64,000 bases of DNA from Listeria swaminathanii (GTDB lineage: Bacteria; Bacillota; Bacilli; Lactobacillales; Listeriaceae): positions 1-64,000 of the forward strand of contig NZ_JAATOD010000005.1 of NCBI RefSeq assembly GCF_014229645.1, written 5' to 3'. Positions 34,937 through 43,792 of the stretch are shown here, piece by piece. Every line of letters begins with the position of its first letter. Position 1 is the stretch's first letter. The notes under the pieces are model-generated. The model did no database searches. It worked only from the letters and a program-made list of their open reading frames with translations, and had not been told where the DNA came from. The position numbers and the translations under genes are program-made.

Positions 34937-35378
34937 TTTTATTTGGATTCAATTTTGTCATTAAATAATGTTCGCCGATACCAGGAATGACGAACGATTT
35001 TCCGACTTTACGATAGCCATGTTTTTCATAAAATCCAACAGCGACAATTCGCGCATTACACCAGATAAGGTCAGCATCGCGTTTCCAAATTTCCGCTTCC
35101 CCATCCGCGAGTAGCGCCGTACCTAAACCCTTCAACCGCATCCGCCGTTCAGTCGCAACCCCGCGAATACGGTACTGCGTAGGATTCGTAATAACAGCTG
35201 ATTTTTCTAGATAAAAACTCGCAATCCCGAGTAAAATATCATTTTCAAAAGCGCCTAGATGAAACGTATCCTCCAAATCATCATGTAGATAAATCGCATT
35301 GCTTTCAGGTTGTTCTGGGCGAAGAACCCGGTGCCTAATATCCTGCGTATCTTTTGCCTTGATTTGCTTGATTTCCAC
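34917..35378 (-). CDS. GNAT-family N-acetyltransferase
   Basis: 153 residues from a GTG at 35378, preferred because GGAGG lies eight bases upstream. The acetyl-CoA pyrophosphate loop is visible as RRMRLKGLGTALLADGE (R-x2-G-x-G/A pattern), followed by the WCNARIVAVGFYEKHGYRKVG end of the GNAT fold. The 3' end runs into the shared terminator hairpin. The acceptor substrate is unknown. Confidence 0.85.
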   Translation of the reverse strand: MEIKQIKAKDTQDIRHRVLRPEQPESNAIYLHDDLEDTFHLGAFENDILLGIASFYLEKSAVITNPTQYRIRGVATERRMRLKGLGTALLADGEAEIWKRDADLIWCNARIVAVGFYEKHGYRKVGKSFVIPGIGEHYLMTKLNPNKKVDQDS

Positions 35379-35431
35379 GGCACTCACCTCCACATTATTT
35401 CTTTCTATTATAACCAATCTTCCTAAAATAT

Positions 35432-36166
35432 CTATTCAAAAGTTAAATTTGTTTCATATGAATAACCGCGAACCAGCTCTTGACCTATCCAAGCAACCGT
35501 TTCTTGTAAAAGGTAATTTTTATTTTCAGCCGGTGTTTGCCAGTTTTGCGGAGTGACAAATGCCTGTCGTTCACTTGATGCTAAATGACGTTCGCCGGGT
35601 GCGCCAATCGAATTATCCAGCTCAACAAAAAGATAAGCCTGCCCGCCTAAAATAAAATAACCGGGAAACTGCAGATAACTTTTCGAAAGGCCAAGTCGGC
35701 TCACGGTTTTCTGAACTTCTTGATGGAAAACTGGGTCGTTTAGAATATCCGCATGAACAGGAGTGAGAAGTGGCTCTGTAAGCAAAAGCCTGGCAGATGT
35801 TAGTAGCTCTTTCTTTGCGGGTTCGCGTTTTAACAAGCCTTGATAACGATTAATAAGCCACTTTTTACGAGCAATGCGAGCTTCTTCATCGATTAATTTT
35901 TGCTGATATTTAATAAGTAAATCGGGCAAACTTTCCGATGTGTTTTTGTCGAGATATTGTTTGAGTTCTTGCAAGGAAAACCCCATGTATTGAAGCGCTT
36001 GAATGAGATTGAGTTGTTCTTCTTGAGCCGTTTTATAGTAGCGATATCCGGAAGCAGGATCAGTAAAAGCAGGGACCAAAAGCCCAATTTTGTCATAATA
36101 GCGCAATCGTTGGATGGAGAGCTGGCTTATCTTTGCCATTTCCCCAATAGAAAAAAGCGTTTCCAC
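35432..36166 (-). CDS. MerR-family regulator with a C-terminal effector domain
   Basis: 244 residues from GTG 36166, with AAAGGGTG upstream. The DNA-binding part is LFSIGEMAKISQLSIQRLRYYDKIGL and GYRYYKTAQEEQLNLIQALQ; a coiled coil and a 120-residue C-terminal region follow that looks like a GyrI-like ligand-binding domain of the BmrR/TipAS type. It is divergent from the NagB/Pgl-like gene; the intergenic region has a long-spacer promoter pointing to that gene. Confidence 0.83.
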   Translation of the reverse strand: METLFSIGEMAKISQLSIQRLRYYDKIGLLVPAFTDPASGYRYYKTAQEEQLNLIQALQYMGFSLQELKQYLDKNTSESLPDLLIKYQQKLIDEEARIARKKWLINRYQGLLKREPAKKELLTSARLLLTEPLLTPVHADILNDPVFHQEVQKTVSRLGLSKSYLQFPGYFILGGQAYLFVELDNSIGAPGERHLASSERQAFVTPQNWQTPAENKNYLLQETVAWIGQELVRGYSYETNLTFE

Positions 36167-36184
36167 ATGTATCACCCTTTCGTC

Positions 36185-36215
36185 TTGACTCTATAGCTAC
36201 TATACACTTTATCAT
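36185..36215 (+). promoter_or_regulatory. Possible MerR-type promoter for the NagB/Pgl-like gene
   Basis: TTGACT (36185-36190) and TATCAT (36210-36215) are 19 bases apart, with the imperfect dyad CTATAG-cta-CTATAC in the spacer. A MerR-family gene is divergent from it. The -10 is only fair, so the call is tentative. Confidence 0.45.
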
Positions 36216-36245
36216 AAAGGTAATTCAAAGCGAGAGGTGAAAAAA

Positions 36246-36965
36246 ATGAAAATTATTGTAGAAAAAGATTACGAAAATATGAGTAAAACAACGATGCAAC
36301 TGCTATTAGGAAAAATGTATCAGGACAAATCAGTGCATTTGGCCATCACGGCAGGCTCTACACCTAAGCGAATGTACGAACTATTGGTGGAAGAAATGAA
36401 AGAAAAAGCACCACTGACGAATGTAAGCTATTATAATTTTGACGAAATTCCCATCGGCGACGAAAAATACGGCGTAACAATTGCCAATTTAAAAGCAATG
36501 TATTTTGATCCAGCGGGAATTCCAGAAGAACAAATTCATATGTTAGACACAAAAAACTATCTAGAACACGATGCGCATTTGAAAGAAGTAGGCGGCCTGG
36601 ACGCAATTTTGATTGGCATCGGCGAAGATGGTCATTTTTGCGGAAACCTGCCCGGTGTAACAAAATTCGGTGACGAAACCCGCCTTGTTTCCGTTCAATC
36701 ACGCCCAGACATGTTCGACATTTTGCTCGGAGAAGTAGGCGGCGACGCAGAAAAAGTACCTGAATACTACGTGACAATGGGACCAAAAAACGTCATGCAA
36801 GCAAAACAAGTCATTTTATTCGCAAACGGCAAGAAAAAAGCAGCCATCATCAAAAAAGCGCTGCAAGGCCCAGTGACAGAAGATATTCCAAGCTCCATTT
36901 TCCAATTACACCCTAACTTCACAGTCGTGCTAGACGAGGAAGCGGCAAGTGAATTAAATCGTTAA
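36246..36965 (+). CDS. Glucosamine-6-phosphate deaminase / 6-phosphogluconolactonase-like protein
   Basis: 239 residues from ATG 36246, after GAGAGGTG. The sequence contains LAITAGSTPKRMYELL, YYNFDEIPIG, and IGIGEDGHFCGNLPG, the isomerase-type (NagB/RpiA/Pgl) fold with the GEDGH-x-C-N-P motif typical of this superfamily. It could be an amino-sugar deaminase or a lactonase; the sequence does not decide. It is monocistronic with a terminator after it, next to a MerR-family gene. Confidence 0.8.
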   Translation: MKIIVEKDYENMSKTTMQLLLGKMYQDKSVHLAITAGSTPKRMYELLVEEMKEKAPLTNVSYYNFDEIPIGDEKYGVTIANLKAMYFDPAGIPEEQIHMLDTKNYLEHDAHLKEVGGLDAILIGIGEDGHFCGNLPGVTKFGDETRLVSVQSRPDMFDILLGEVGGDAEKVPEYYVTMGPKNVMQAKQVILFANGKKKAAIIKKALQGPVTEDIPSSIFQLHPNFTVVLDEEAASELNR

Positions 36966-36966
36966 A

Positions 36967-36997
36967 AAATGGCCAGCGCTGTTGCTGGCTTTTTTTG
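36967..36997 (+). terminator. Terminator after the NagB/Pgl-like gene
   Basis: GCCAGC and GCTGGC pair around a short loop, followed by seven T's. Confidence 0.75.
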
Positions 36998-37131
36998 TGG
37001 AACGAAAGCGGGAAATGTTTGTGATTTAAAGTGCAAAGGCCGGTGATTTTGTGCTAAAATAGCTTCAAAAGACTTGCGGGAAGTCTTAACTCAAATCTTC
37101 ATGAAATTACAGATAGAAATGGAGTTTTTAA

Positions 37132-37905
37132 ATGAAAACCAACATCTCTTTTAAGGAAGCTAATCAGTTAGTAAATATAAGAGACCAAAGTGCAAAAGCA
37201 GCCACCACTTCACGGAATCTGCAATTGCCTATTCTTGCGCTTTTTTGTGGATTTATGGCACTGCTACCATGGAAGAATTCGGTGGTTATGACCATTATCC
37301 TTTTTCTAATTATAGTAATAAGCTATATTTATTATTTTACTTTGAAGTCTAGCAATAAACTTTTGGAAAACTTTGGATGGGAACTAGCTAAATATGTAAT
37401 GCTCCAGACTATTACTCTGAGCCTGATACTAGGAATAAGAATAGATGGTGGCAGACCTTTTGGAGATTTTTACATGATAGTAGCGCTGAGTTATCTAGTG
37501 TTGATTACGGTGTTTAGCTATTTCCGCTGTAAAGCAATGATATTAAATTATCTAAAAAGCAATAATATCAATCTGAAAAAATCCGCATCAATTAAAATAT
37601 GGGATAAAGGATTTTCTAAACTTTTAATAGGAATGCTAGTAATGATTATCCTTGGAACTCAAATATACAGACTAAGTAAATGGTGGTTCATTGGGGATGA
37701 TAGCTCGATAAGTGTAATATCTATCCAAAATGAATGGCTCGGAGCTTTAGTAGTATTAGTCGGCGGGATTTTTTTGCTACTACTTCTAATTATTTTCTCA
37801 CTACTCCCAACACTAGTATTTAATCCGAAAATAATTACAAACGGTATCTTGCTAAAAAAATATGCAACAGAATTTCAACAAGAAAATGCGAGGAGCAACC
37901 AATGA
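37132..37905 (+). CDS. Multi-pass membrane protein, paralogue 1
   Basis: 257 residues with about five hydrophobic helices and a polar N-terminus; GGAG lies upstream of the ATG. The C-terminus FNPKIITNGILLKKYATEFQ matches in pattern the end of the following gene (ASVVVNGLIYKKYSADFQKE), so the two are tandem paralogues. They resemble the DUF3169 group of Firmicutes membrane proteins, but I cannot confirm that. The next gene's ATG overlaps the stop by four bases. The pair may assemble as a complex; function unknown. Confidence 0.65.
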   Translation: MKTNISFKEANQLVNIRDQSAKAATTSRNLQLPILALFCGFMALLPWKNSVVMTIILFLIIVISYIYYFTLKSSNKLLENFGWELAKYVMLQTITLSLILGIRIDGGRPFGDFYMIVALSYLVLITVFSYFRCKAMILNYLKSNNINLKKSASIKIWDKGFSKLLIGMLVMIILGTQIYRLSKWWFIGDDSSISVISIQNEWLGALVVLVGGIFLLLLLIIFSLLPTLVFNPKIITNGILLKKYATEFQQENARSNQ

Positions 37906-38708
37906 ACACACTATCCAAACTAATAAATTTCGTTTCTTCTGAGAACGCCTTAGAAAAAAATTCAATGCATCGGCTATATGAGAACTTAAATGGTACAGGA
38001 AAAGAAGTAATGCCCAAGTCGCTGAAACTATACATTTTAGCTGGTTTTTCTTGGCTTATATGTTTGATTTCTGGGGCTAAAGGGGTTGGTTTTCCAATCA
38101 CCGCATCTATTATAATCCTAGGTGTTTTCATAGGATATGCTAGAAGTAAACCTTATTTTAAAAATGCAGCATACACAATCGCTGTTTACTTAATAACACA
38201 AACTGCAGTCCTGTTTTTCTTCTCTGTTTGGATGCCTTGGAGAAATCCAGATTTAACTAAAATATTTGCTATTACATATATTTTATTAGGATATGCCCTC
38301 TCTTTTTACATTATAAGGATTAGATTAATTGAAAATGTGCAGATAAACTATTTGATAAACGATGGGAAATTAATCAGAAAAAGAAAAACGATAAAGGTTT
38401 TAAAAATAGTAGCGGCTATTTTAGGGGTTTCTTTGGTAGTTGCTATGCTGGTAACGAGAATCTATACGATGAATAGTGATTGGTGGAATAACAGCGACAA
38501 TTACGATTATTCATATGACTCTTTTGCAGGAACCATTATATATGTTTTCTCTTTATTTATCGGCTTAGCAAATTTAGCTCTATTCACATTATTCCCAACG
38601 TCTCTTTTAAAAGCATCAGTTGTGGTGAACGGTCTTATTTATAAAAAGTACTCGGCGGACTTTCAAAAGGAATATGAGTTCACGGATAAGGAATGGTATG
38701 GCGAATAA
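37902..38708 (+). CDS. Multi-pass membrane protein, paralogue 2
   Basis: 268 residues with about six hydrophobic helices, an N-terminal cytoplasmic stretch of about 40 residues, and an acidic aromatic insert before the last helix (DWWNNSDNYDYSYDSFAG). Its ATG overlaps the upstream paralogue's stop (ATGA). Both share the closing motif NG-x-KKY-x-(T/A)-E/D-FQ. Base composition is more AT-rich than the flanking genes, as in recently gained Listeria islets. No function can be assigned. Confidence 0.65.
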   Translation: MNTLSKLINFVSSENALEKNSMHRLYENLNGTGKEVMPKSLKLYILAGFSWLICLISGAKGVGFPITASIIILGVFIGYARSKPYFKNAAYTIAVYLITQTAVLFFFSVWMPWRNPDLTKIFAITYILLGYALSFYIIRIRLIENVQINYLINDGKLIRKRKTIKVLKIVAAILGVSLVVAMLVTRIYTMNSDWWNNSDNYDYSYDSFAGTIIYVFSLFIGLANLALFTLFPTSLLKASVVVNGLIYKKYSADFQKEYEFTDKEWYGE

Positions 38709-38717
38709 TAAAAGAAG

Positions 38718-38752
38718 AAAAAAGAAGTCCTCAACTGAGGACTTCTTTTTTC
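38718..38752. terminator. Bidirectional terminator
   Basis: AAAGAAGTCCTCA and TGAGGACTTCTTT pair around a short loop with A- and T-runs on either side; it lies between convergent genes. Confidence 0.85.
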
Positions 38753-38761
38753 TCTACAACT

Positions 38762-40339
38762 TCAACCATGCACACTAGCAAACTCCGCATCGCGCAACTC
38801 TACGCGGCGGATTTTCCCAGAATCAGTTTTCGGCAATGCCTCAACAAACTCAATCCGGCGTGGATATTTATATGGAGCAGTTTGTTCTTTCGTAAATGTT
38901 TGTAATTCATGCACAAGATCATCGGTGCCCTCGTAGCCATCTTTTACGACGATAAACGCTTTTACAACGGTTCCGCGGATTTCGTCAGGGCTTGCGACAA
39001 CAGCGACTTCTTTTACGGCTGGGTGATGTGTGAGCGCGTCCTCTACTTCGAACGGTCCAATCGTGTAACCCGAGCTAATGATAATATCGTCATTCCGGCC
39101 TTGGAACCAGTAATAATTATCTTCATCGCGAATAGCTCGGTCACCAGAAACGAAATAGTCGCCACGAATCGCTTTTTGCAAGCGTTCGGGTTCCTTATAA
39201 TACTCTTTAAAAAGTGCCGGGAAGTCTCTACGCATTGCGATGTCACCAATCTCACCAACGCCGACCGGATTGCCGTCAGCATCAATAATCGCCATATATT
39301 CTGGCATAATCGGTTTGCCCATCGAACCAGGGCGAATCGGCGTATCAACAAGCGTCCCAATCAAAAGCGTGCTCTCCGTTTGGCCGTAACCGTCACGAAC
39401 TTTAACGTCAAAATTGTCTTGGAAAACTTGAATTACTTCGCGGTTTAAAGGTTCGCCCGCTGATACGGCGCTACGAAGTGAACTTAAATCGTGTTCGCGC
39501 AGATTGTTCACTTTTGCCATTAAACGGTATTCCGTTGGCGTACAGCATAGCACATTGATTTTTTCTTCTTCTAGTAAATGAAGTTGTTTTTCAGGGATAA
39601 AACGACCGTTGTAAATGAAGCCAGTCGCGCCTTTTCCAAGTACAGAAAGGAAGGGAGACCAAACCCATTTTTGCCAACCGGGACCAGCTGTAGCCCAAAC
39701 GATATCGTCTTCGTGAATATCTAGCCAATGATCGGCCGCAATACGGATATGCGCGTAACCCCAACCGTGGATATGTACAACACCTTTAGGATTACCAGTT
39801 GTTCCACTCGTGAAAGCAAGCAGACAAGCGTCATCGCGAGAAGTTTCTACGCGTTCAAACTCGGACGAAGCGTCTTCCATCAATGTTTCGTAATGATCCC
39901 AGCCAGATAATTTATCACCCACAATGATTTTTTTCGAAACGGAAGGCGTGTTTTCAATTTTATCAAATTCAGCAGTCATTCCATTGTAAGAAACGATTGC
40001 TTTTACGTTTGCGTGATGGATGCGGTATTCTAAGTCGTGCGCTTTCAGTAGTTCAGATGCCGGGATAATAATGGCGCCGGCTTTCCATAAACCCATGTAA
40101 ATGGCGTAAGTTTCTAGTAGTCTAGGTGTCATAACGATTACATGGTCGCCTTTTTTGATCCCAGCGTCTTTAACCACATTGGCAAATTTGTTCGCTTGTT
40201 CAAGTAGGTGGCGGTAGCTCCATGTTTTTGTTTCGTCATGGTCGTTTTTCCAAATTAAAGCAGTTTTTTCAGAACTGAATTTAGCAATCTCGTCAGTAAT
40301 ATTATAAAGTTCTGGAGCGATTAAGTTTTCTGAATTCAT
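38762..40339 (-). CDS. Acyl-CoA synthetase (medium-chain/acetyl-CoA synthetase-like)
   Basis: 525 residues of the ANL superfamily. The AMP-binding P-loop is LLAFTSGTTGNPKGVVHIHG, the A5 motif DGYGQTESTL, the A7/A8 hinge FVSGDRAIRDEDNYYWFQGRNDD and the catalytic lysine is in PKTDSGKIRR. Length and motifs fit the medium-chain acyl-CoA synthetase branch rather than AcsA (about 650). It would activate a carboxylate to its CoA ester using ATP. Monocistronic; divergent from tadA. Confidence 0.88.
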   Translation of the reverse strand: MNSENLIAPELYNITDEIAKFSSEKTALIWKNDHDETKTWSYRHLLEQANKFANVVKDAGIKKGDHVIVMTPRLLETYAIYMGLWKAGAIIIPASELLKAHDLEYRIHHANVKAIVSYNGMTAEFDKIENTPSVSKKIIVGDKLSGWDHYETLMEDASSEFERVETSRDDACLLAFTSGTTGNPKGVVHIHGWGYAHIRIAADHWLDIHEDDIVWATAGPGWQKWVWSPFLSVLGKGATGFIYNGRFIPEKQLHLLEEEKINVLCCTPTEYRLMAKVNNLREHDLSSLRSAVSAGEPLNREVIQVFQDNFDVKVRDGYGQTESTLLIGTLVDTPIRPGSMGKPIMPEYMAIIDADGNPVGVGEIGDIAMRRDFPALFKEYYKEPERLQKAIRGDYFVSGDRAIRDEDNYYWFQGRNDDIIISSGYTIGPFEVEDALTHHPAVKEVAVVASPDEIRGTVVKAFIVVKDGYEGTDDLVHELQTFTKEQTAPYKYPRRIEFVEALPKTDSGKIRRVELRDAEFASVHG

Positions 40340-40533
40340 AATGACTCTCCTTTATAAGTAGATTGTATATTTTGATAATTTTGTTTTAGTACCTAGTATT
40401 AATATATGGTAATATAAATGCTCCGTGAAAGCAACTAAAGTGTTCCTGTGAAAATTTGAGCAGATTGTTCTTACATCTAATCCAAGCTATGCTAAAATAG
40501 CTATAAGTGACTTTTTAGAAATGAGGTGCATAG

Positions 40534-41004
40534 ATGGAACGAGCTTTCTTTATGCAACAAGCGCTTGAAGAAGCCGAGAAAGCACGAGAAATTGGGGAAG
40601 TTCCAATTGGTGCAGTCGTTGTTTTAGATGGAAAAATTATTGGCCGGGCGCATAATTTGCGTGAAACGAGCCAAAATGCAGTGACCCATGCGGAATTACT
40701 TGCCATTCAAGATGCGTGTAAACATCAGAATTCATGGCGGCTCAGTGGTGCAGAACTGTACGTTACGCTAGAACCGTGTCCGATGTGTAGCGGTGCCATT
40801 TTACTTTCGCGGATTGAAAAGGTTTATTACGGGGCAAAGGATCCAAAAGCCGGAACAGCGGGATCATTAATGAATTTGCTGCAAGATGACCGATTTAATC
40901 ATACGTGTGAAGTAGAAGCTGGATTAATGGAAGCCGAAAGCAGCGAAATGTTAAAAAGTTTTTTCCAAGAACTGCGAAAACGGAATAAATTAAATAGGTC
41001 TTAA
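40534..41004 (+). CDS. tadA: tRNA-specific adenosine deaminase
   Basis: 156 residues. The zinc site is H52-A-E54 (TQNAVTHAELL context) and P-C82-P-M-C85, with E54 the proton shuttle, as in all TadA enzymes. It converts A34 to inosine in tRNA-Arg(ACG), an essential step for reading CGN codons. The ATG at 40534 follows GAGGTG. In many Firmicutes tadA is near dnaX-recR; here it is separated from them by the cyd operon and others. Confidence 0.95.
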   Translation: MERAFFMQQALEEAEKAREIGEVPIGAVVVLDGKIIGRAHNLRETSQNAVTHAELLAIQDACKHQNSWRLSGAELYVTLEPCPMCSGAILLSRIEKVYYGAKDPKAGTAGSLMNLLQDDRFNHTCEVEAGLMEAESSEMLKSFFQELRKRNKLNRS

Positions 41005-41385
41005 TGCTCATTATGCGAAATGATACTTTTATGAAAGTTATTGTGAAATAAAAAGCAATAAGCCTTACCAACATTTACAGCCAGATAATAATTGCGAAAA
41101 TCATCACAATCTAACAAAAACAAAATAACATCGAAAGTACTAAATAAATTTGTCGCAAAATAGGATAAAATATACTCCATATAGAACTCATTATAAAGTA
41201 AAAATCTTTCTTAACTAGTTCCTAAATCTTTGGAAAATAAGGATTACATATTATTGTATTATGCTTTGTGAATTACAGAGCAACTGGAGGCGTCACTTTG
41301 GGCGGTTTTTCACAAGGTTTTTAAGAAAGAAGCACAAATCAAGGAACGAAACAGTAATTTTTAGCTTAAAAAGGAGGAGAAAAGG
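41005..41385 (+). promoter_or_regulatory. Long cydA leader with three Rex-like boxes
   Basis: No gene in 381 bases. Three 18-mers resemble the Rex consensus TTGTGA-N6-TCACAA: TTGTGAAATAAAAAGCAA at 41041-41058 (left half perfect), TTGTGAATTACAGAGCAA at 41266-41283 (left half perfect), and TTGGGCGGTTTTTCACAA at 41298-41315 (right half perfect). Rex senses NADH/NAD and represses cydABCD in B. subtilis through several such sites. AAGGAGGAG precedes the GTG start. Confidence 0.5.
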
Positions 41386-42792
41386 GTGGATAAACTATTT
41401 TTAGCCCGTTTTCAATTCGCATCAACAACGATTTTCCATTTCTTATTTGTACCACTTTCAATTGGACTTGTATTTATGGTTGCTCTTATGGAAACGTTGT
41501 ATGTCGTGAAGGGGAAAGAAATTTACAAAAAAATGTCGAAGTTTTGGGGACACATTTTCCTTATTAACTTCGCGGTCGGTGTCGTAACCGGTATTATTCA
41601 AGAATTCCAGTTTGGGATGAACTGGTCGGATTACTCTAGATTTGTTGGGGACGTATTCGGTGCACCACTTGCAATCGAAGCGTTACTTGCATTCTTTATG
41701 GAATCTACGTTTATCGGACTTTGGATTTTTGGTTGGGATAAACTTAGCAAAAAGCTACATTTAGCTTGTATTTGGCTTGTTTCAATCGGAACAATTATGT
41801 CTAGTTTCTGGATTTTAGCAGCGAACTCATTTATGCAACATCCGGTTGGTTTTGAATTTAAAAATGGCCGTGCAGAAATGAATGACTTCTTGCAACTTAT
41901 TACTAATGGACAACTACTTGTGGAATTCCCGCACGTTATATTCGGGGCATTTGCCACTGGGGCCTTTTTTATTGCCGGTGTCAGTGCGTATAAGATGCTC
42001 AAAAAACAAGATGTCGCCTTCTTTAAACGATCATTCCAAATTGCAATGGTCATGGCGGTAATCGGTGGTTTTGGTGTGGCTTTCAGTGGTCACTCGCAAG
42101 CGCAATACTTGGTTAAAACACAACCAATGAAAATGGCAGCGACGGAAGGGATATGGGAAGATACAGCCGACCCTGCTCCGTGGACAATGATTGCCAAAAT
42201 TAACCCGGAAGAGAAGAAAAATGAATGGGAAGTCAATGTCCCATACGCGCTAAGTTTCTTATCTTACGGTACATTAACTGGTAGCGTAGAAGGTATGAAC
42301 ACGTTACAAAAACAATATGAAGAAAAATATGGTGAAGGTGACTACATCCCACCAGTTAAAACAGCATTTTGGAGCTTCCGTATCATGGTTGGCGCTGGTA
42401 TGTTAATGATTTTATTCGCGCTAATCGGTATCGTGCTTGCTTGGAAGAAAAAACTTGTTAATGCAAAATGGTATTTACGTTTGATGATTCCGATGATTGG
42501 ATTCCCGTTCCTGGCGAACTCCATGGGTTGGATTATGACAGAAATAGGGCGACAACCATGGGTAGTTTTCGGTTACATGAAAACCGCTGATGCTGTATCG
42601 CCAAACGTTTCAGCAGGACAAATTTTATTCTCAATAATTGCGTTCTCGACGATTTATACGATTTTAGCCATTCTGTTGGTTTACTTATTTATACGTGAAA
42701 TTAAAAAAGGACCAGACGGACACAAACCAGAAAAAGCAGAGATTTCCGTAGATCCGTTTGATAAGGGGGATGAAAGCTTTGTCACTAAATGA
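41386..42792 (+). CDS. cydA: Cytochrome bd ubiquinol/menaquinol oxidase subunit I
   Basis: 468 residues starting at GTG 41386 after AAGGAGGAG. It has about nine membrane helices, the FQFASTTIFHFLFVPLSIG opening, a heme b595-side histidine in SGHSQAQY, and the GRQPWVVFGYMKTADAVS motif before the C-terminal helices. The quinol loop is short, as in Bacillus/Firmicutes enzymes. With CydB it reduces oxygen to water using menaquinol under low oxygen. First gene of cydABCD. Confidence 0.96.
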   Translation: MDKLFLARFQFASTTIFHFLFVPLSIGLVFMVALMETLYVVKGKEIYKKMSKFWGHIFLINFAVGVVTGIIQEFQFGMNWSDYSRFVGDVFGAPLAIEALLAFFMESTFIGLWIFGWDKLSKKLHLACIWLVSIGTIMSSFWILAANSFMQHPVGFEFKNGRAEMNDFLQLITNGQLLVEFPHVIFGAFATGAFFIAGVSAYKMLKKQDVAFFKRSFQIAMVMAVIGGFGVAFSGHSQAQYLVKTQPMKMAATEGIWEDTADPAPWTMIAKINPEEKKNEWEVNVPYALSFLSYGTLTGSVEGMNTLQKQYEEKYGEGDYIPPVKTAFWSFRIMVGAGMLMILFALIGIVLAWKKKLVNAKWYLRLMIPMIGFPFLANSMGWIMTEIGRQPWVVFGYMKTADAVSPNVSAGQILFSIIAFSTIYTILAILLVYLFIREIKKGPDGHKPEKAEISVDPFDKGDESFVTK

Positions 42793-43792
42793 GTTATGGT
42801 TTTTATTAGTTGCCATCTTGTTCATTGGGTTCTTCTTCCTTGAAGGCTTTGACTTTGGTGTTGGGATGTCTACACGTTTTATGGCTAGAAATGCACTGGA
42901 ACGCCGCGTACTCGTTAATACGATTGGCCCGTTCTGGGATGCAAATGAAGTTTGGTTATTAACTGCAGGGGGCGCGATTTTCGCCGCTTTCCCTAACTGG
43001 TATGCAACAATGTTTAGTGGTTACTATATTCCGCTAGTATTCCTATTACTTGCTCTAATCGGCCGTGGTGTTTCTTTTGAATTCCGTGGTCAAAAAGATT
43101 CGGCACTTTGGGTGAAAACATGGGATTGGGTTATTTTCTTCGGTAGTATTTTACCGCCATTCCTGTTCGGTGTATTATTTGCTAGTTTGATTCAAGGTAT
43201 GCCAATCAATAGTGATATGGATATGTATGCTGGATTCTTTGATTACATCACTGTATTCTCCGTATGGGGCGGCGTAACGATTACGCTTATGTGCCTACTT
43301 CACGGTTTGCTATTTATTACTCTACGTACAGAAGAAGATATTCAAGACCGTGCTCGTCGTATGGCGAAACGTGTTTGGTTTATTACTGTACCAGCATTAC
43401 TAATCTTTGTTGTACTTGCTTACTTCAATACAGATATGTTCCAAGTTAGACCTGTACTTGTACCACTAATGATTGGAATTGTAGTCGTAATGTACTTGCT
43501 ATCCGCCCTTTTCATCTGGAAAGACCGCGATATTTTGGCATTTACATTCGGCGGACTTGGAATTGTCTTCACGATTGCAACGATTTTCGTGTCACTATTC
43601 CCACGTGTAATGATCAGTTCTATCAACAGTGCGTTTGATTTAACTATAGAAAATGCAGCTTCCGGACAATACTCGCTAAGTGTGATGACGATAGTTGCCG
43701 TTACGCTATTGCCGTTTGTTCTTGGTTACCAAATTTGGAGCTACTATGTTTTCCGTAAGCGCGTTTCTAGTAAGGAGAAAATGACGTATTAA
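42779..43792 (+). CDS. cydB: Cytochrome bd oxidase subunit II
   Basis: 337 residues from a TTG at 42779, preferred because it gives the usual MSLNELWF start and lies nine bases after GGGGG; an ATG at 42770 is in frame but too close to that site. It overlaps the end of cydA by 14 bases. It has eight or nine membrane helices with FFFLEGFDFGVGM and GPFWDANEVWLLTAGGAIFAAFP, standard CydB signatures. It forms the heterodimer with CydA. Confidence 0.95.
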   Translation: MSLNELWFLLVAILFIGFFFLEGFDFGVGMSTRFMARNALERRVLVNTIGPFWDANEVWLLTAGGAIFAAFPNWYATMFSGYYIPLVFLLLALIGRGVSFEFRGQKDSALWVKTWDWVIFFGSILPPFLFGVLFASLIQGMPINSDMDMYAGFFDYITVFSVWGGVTITLMCLLHGLLFITLRTEEDIQDRARRMAKRVWFITVPALLIFVVLAYFNTDMFQVRPVLVPLMIGIVVVMYLLSALFIWKDRDILAFTFGGLGIVFTIATIFVSLFPRVMISSINSAFDLTIENAASGQYSLSVMTIVAVTLLPFVLGYQIWSYYVFRKRVSSKEKMTY

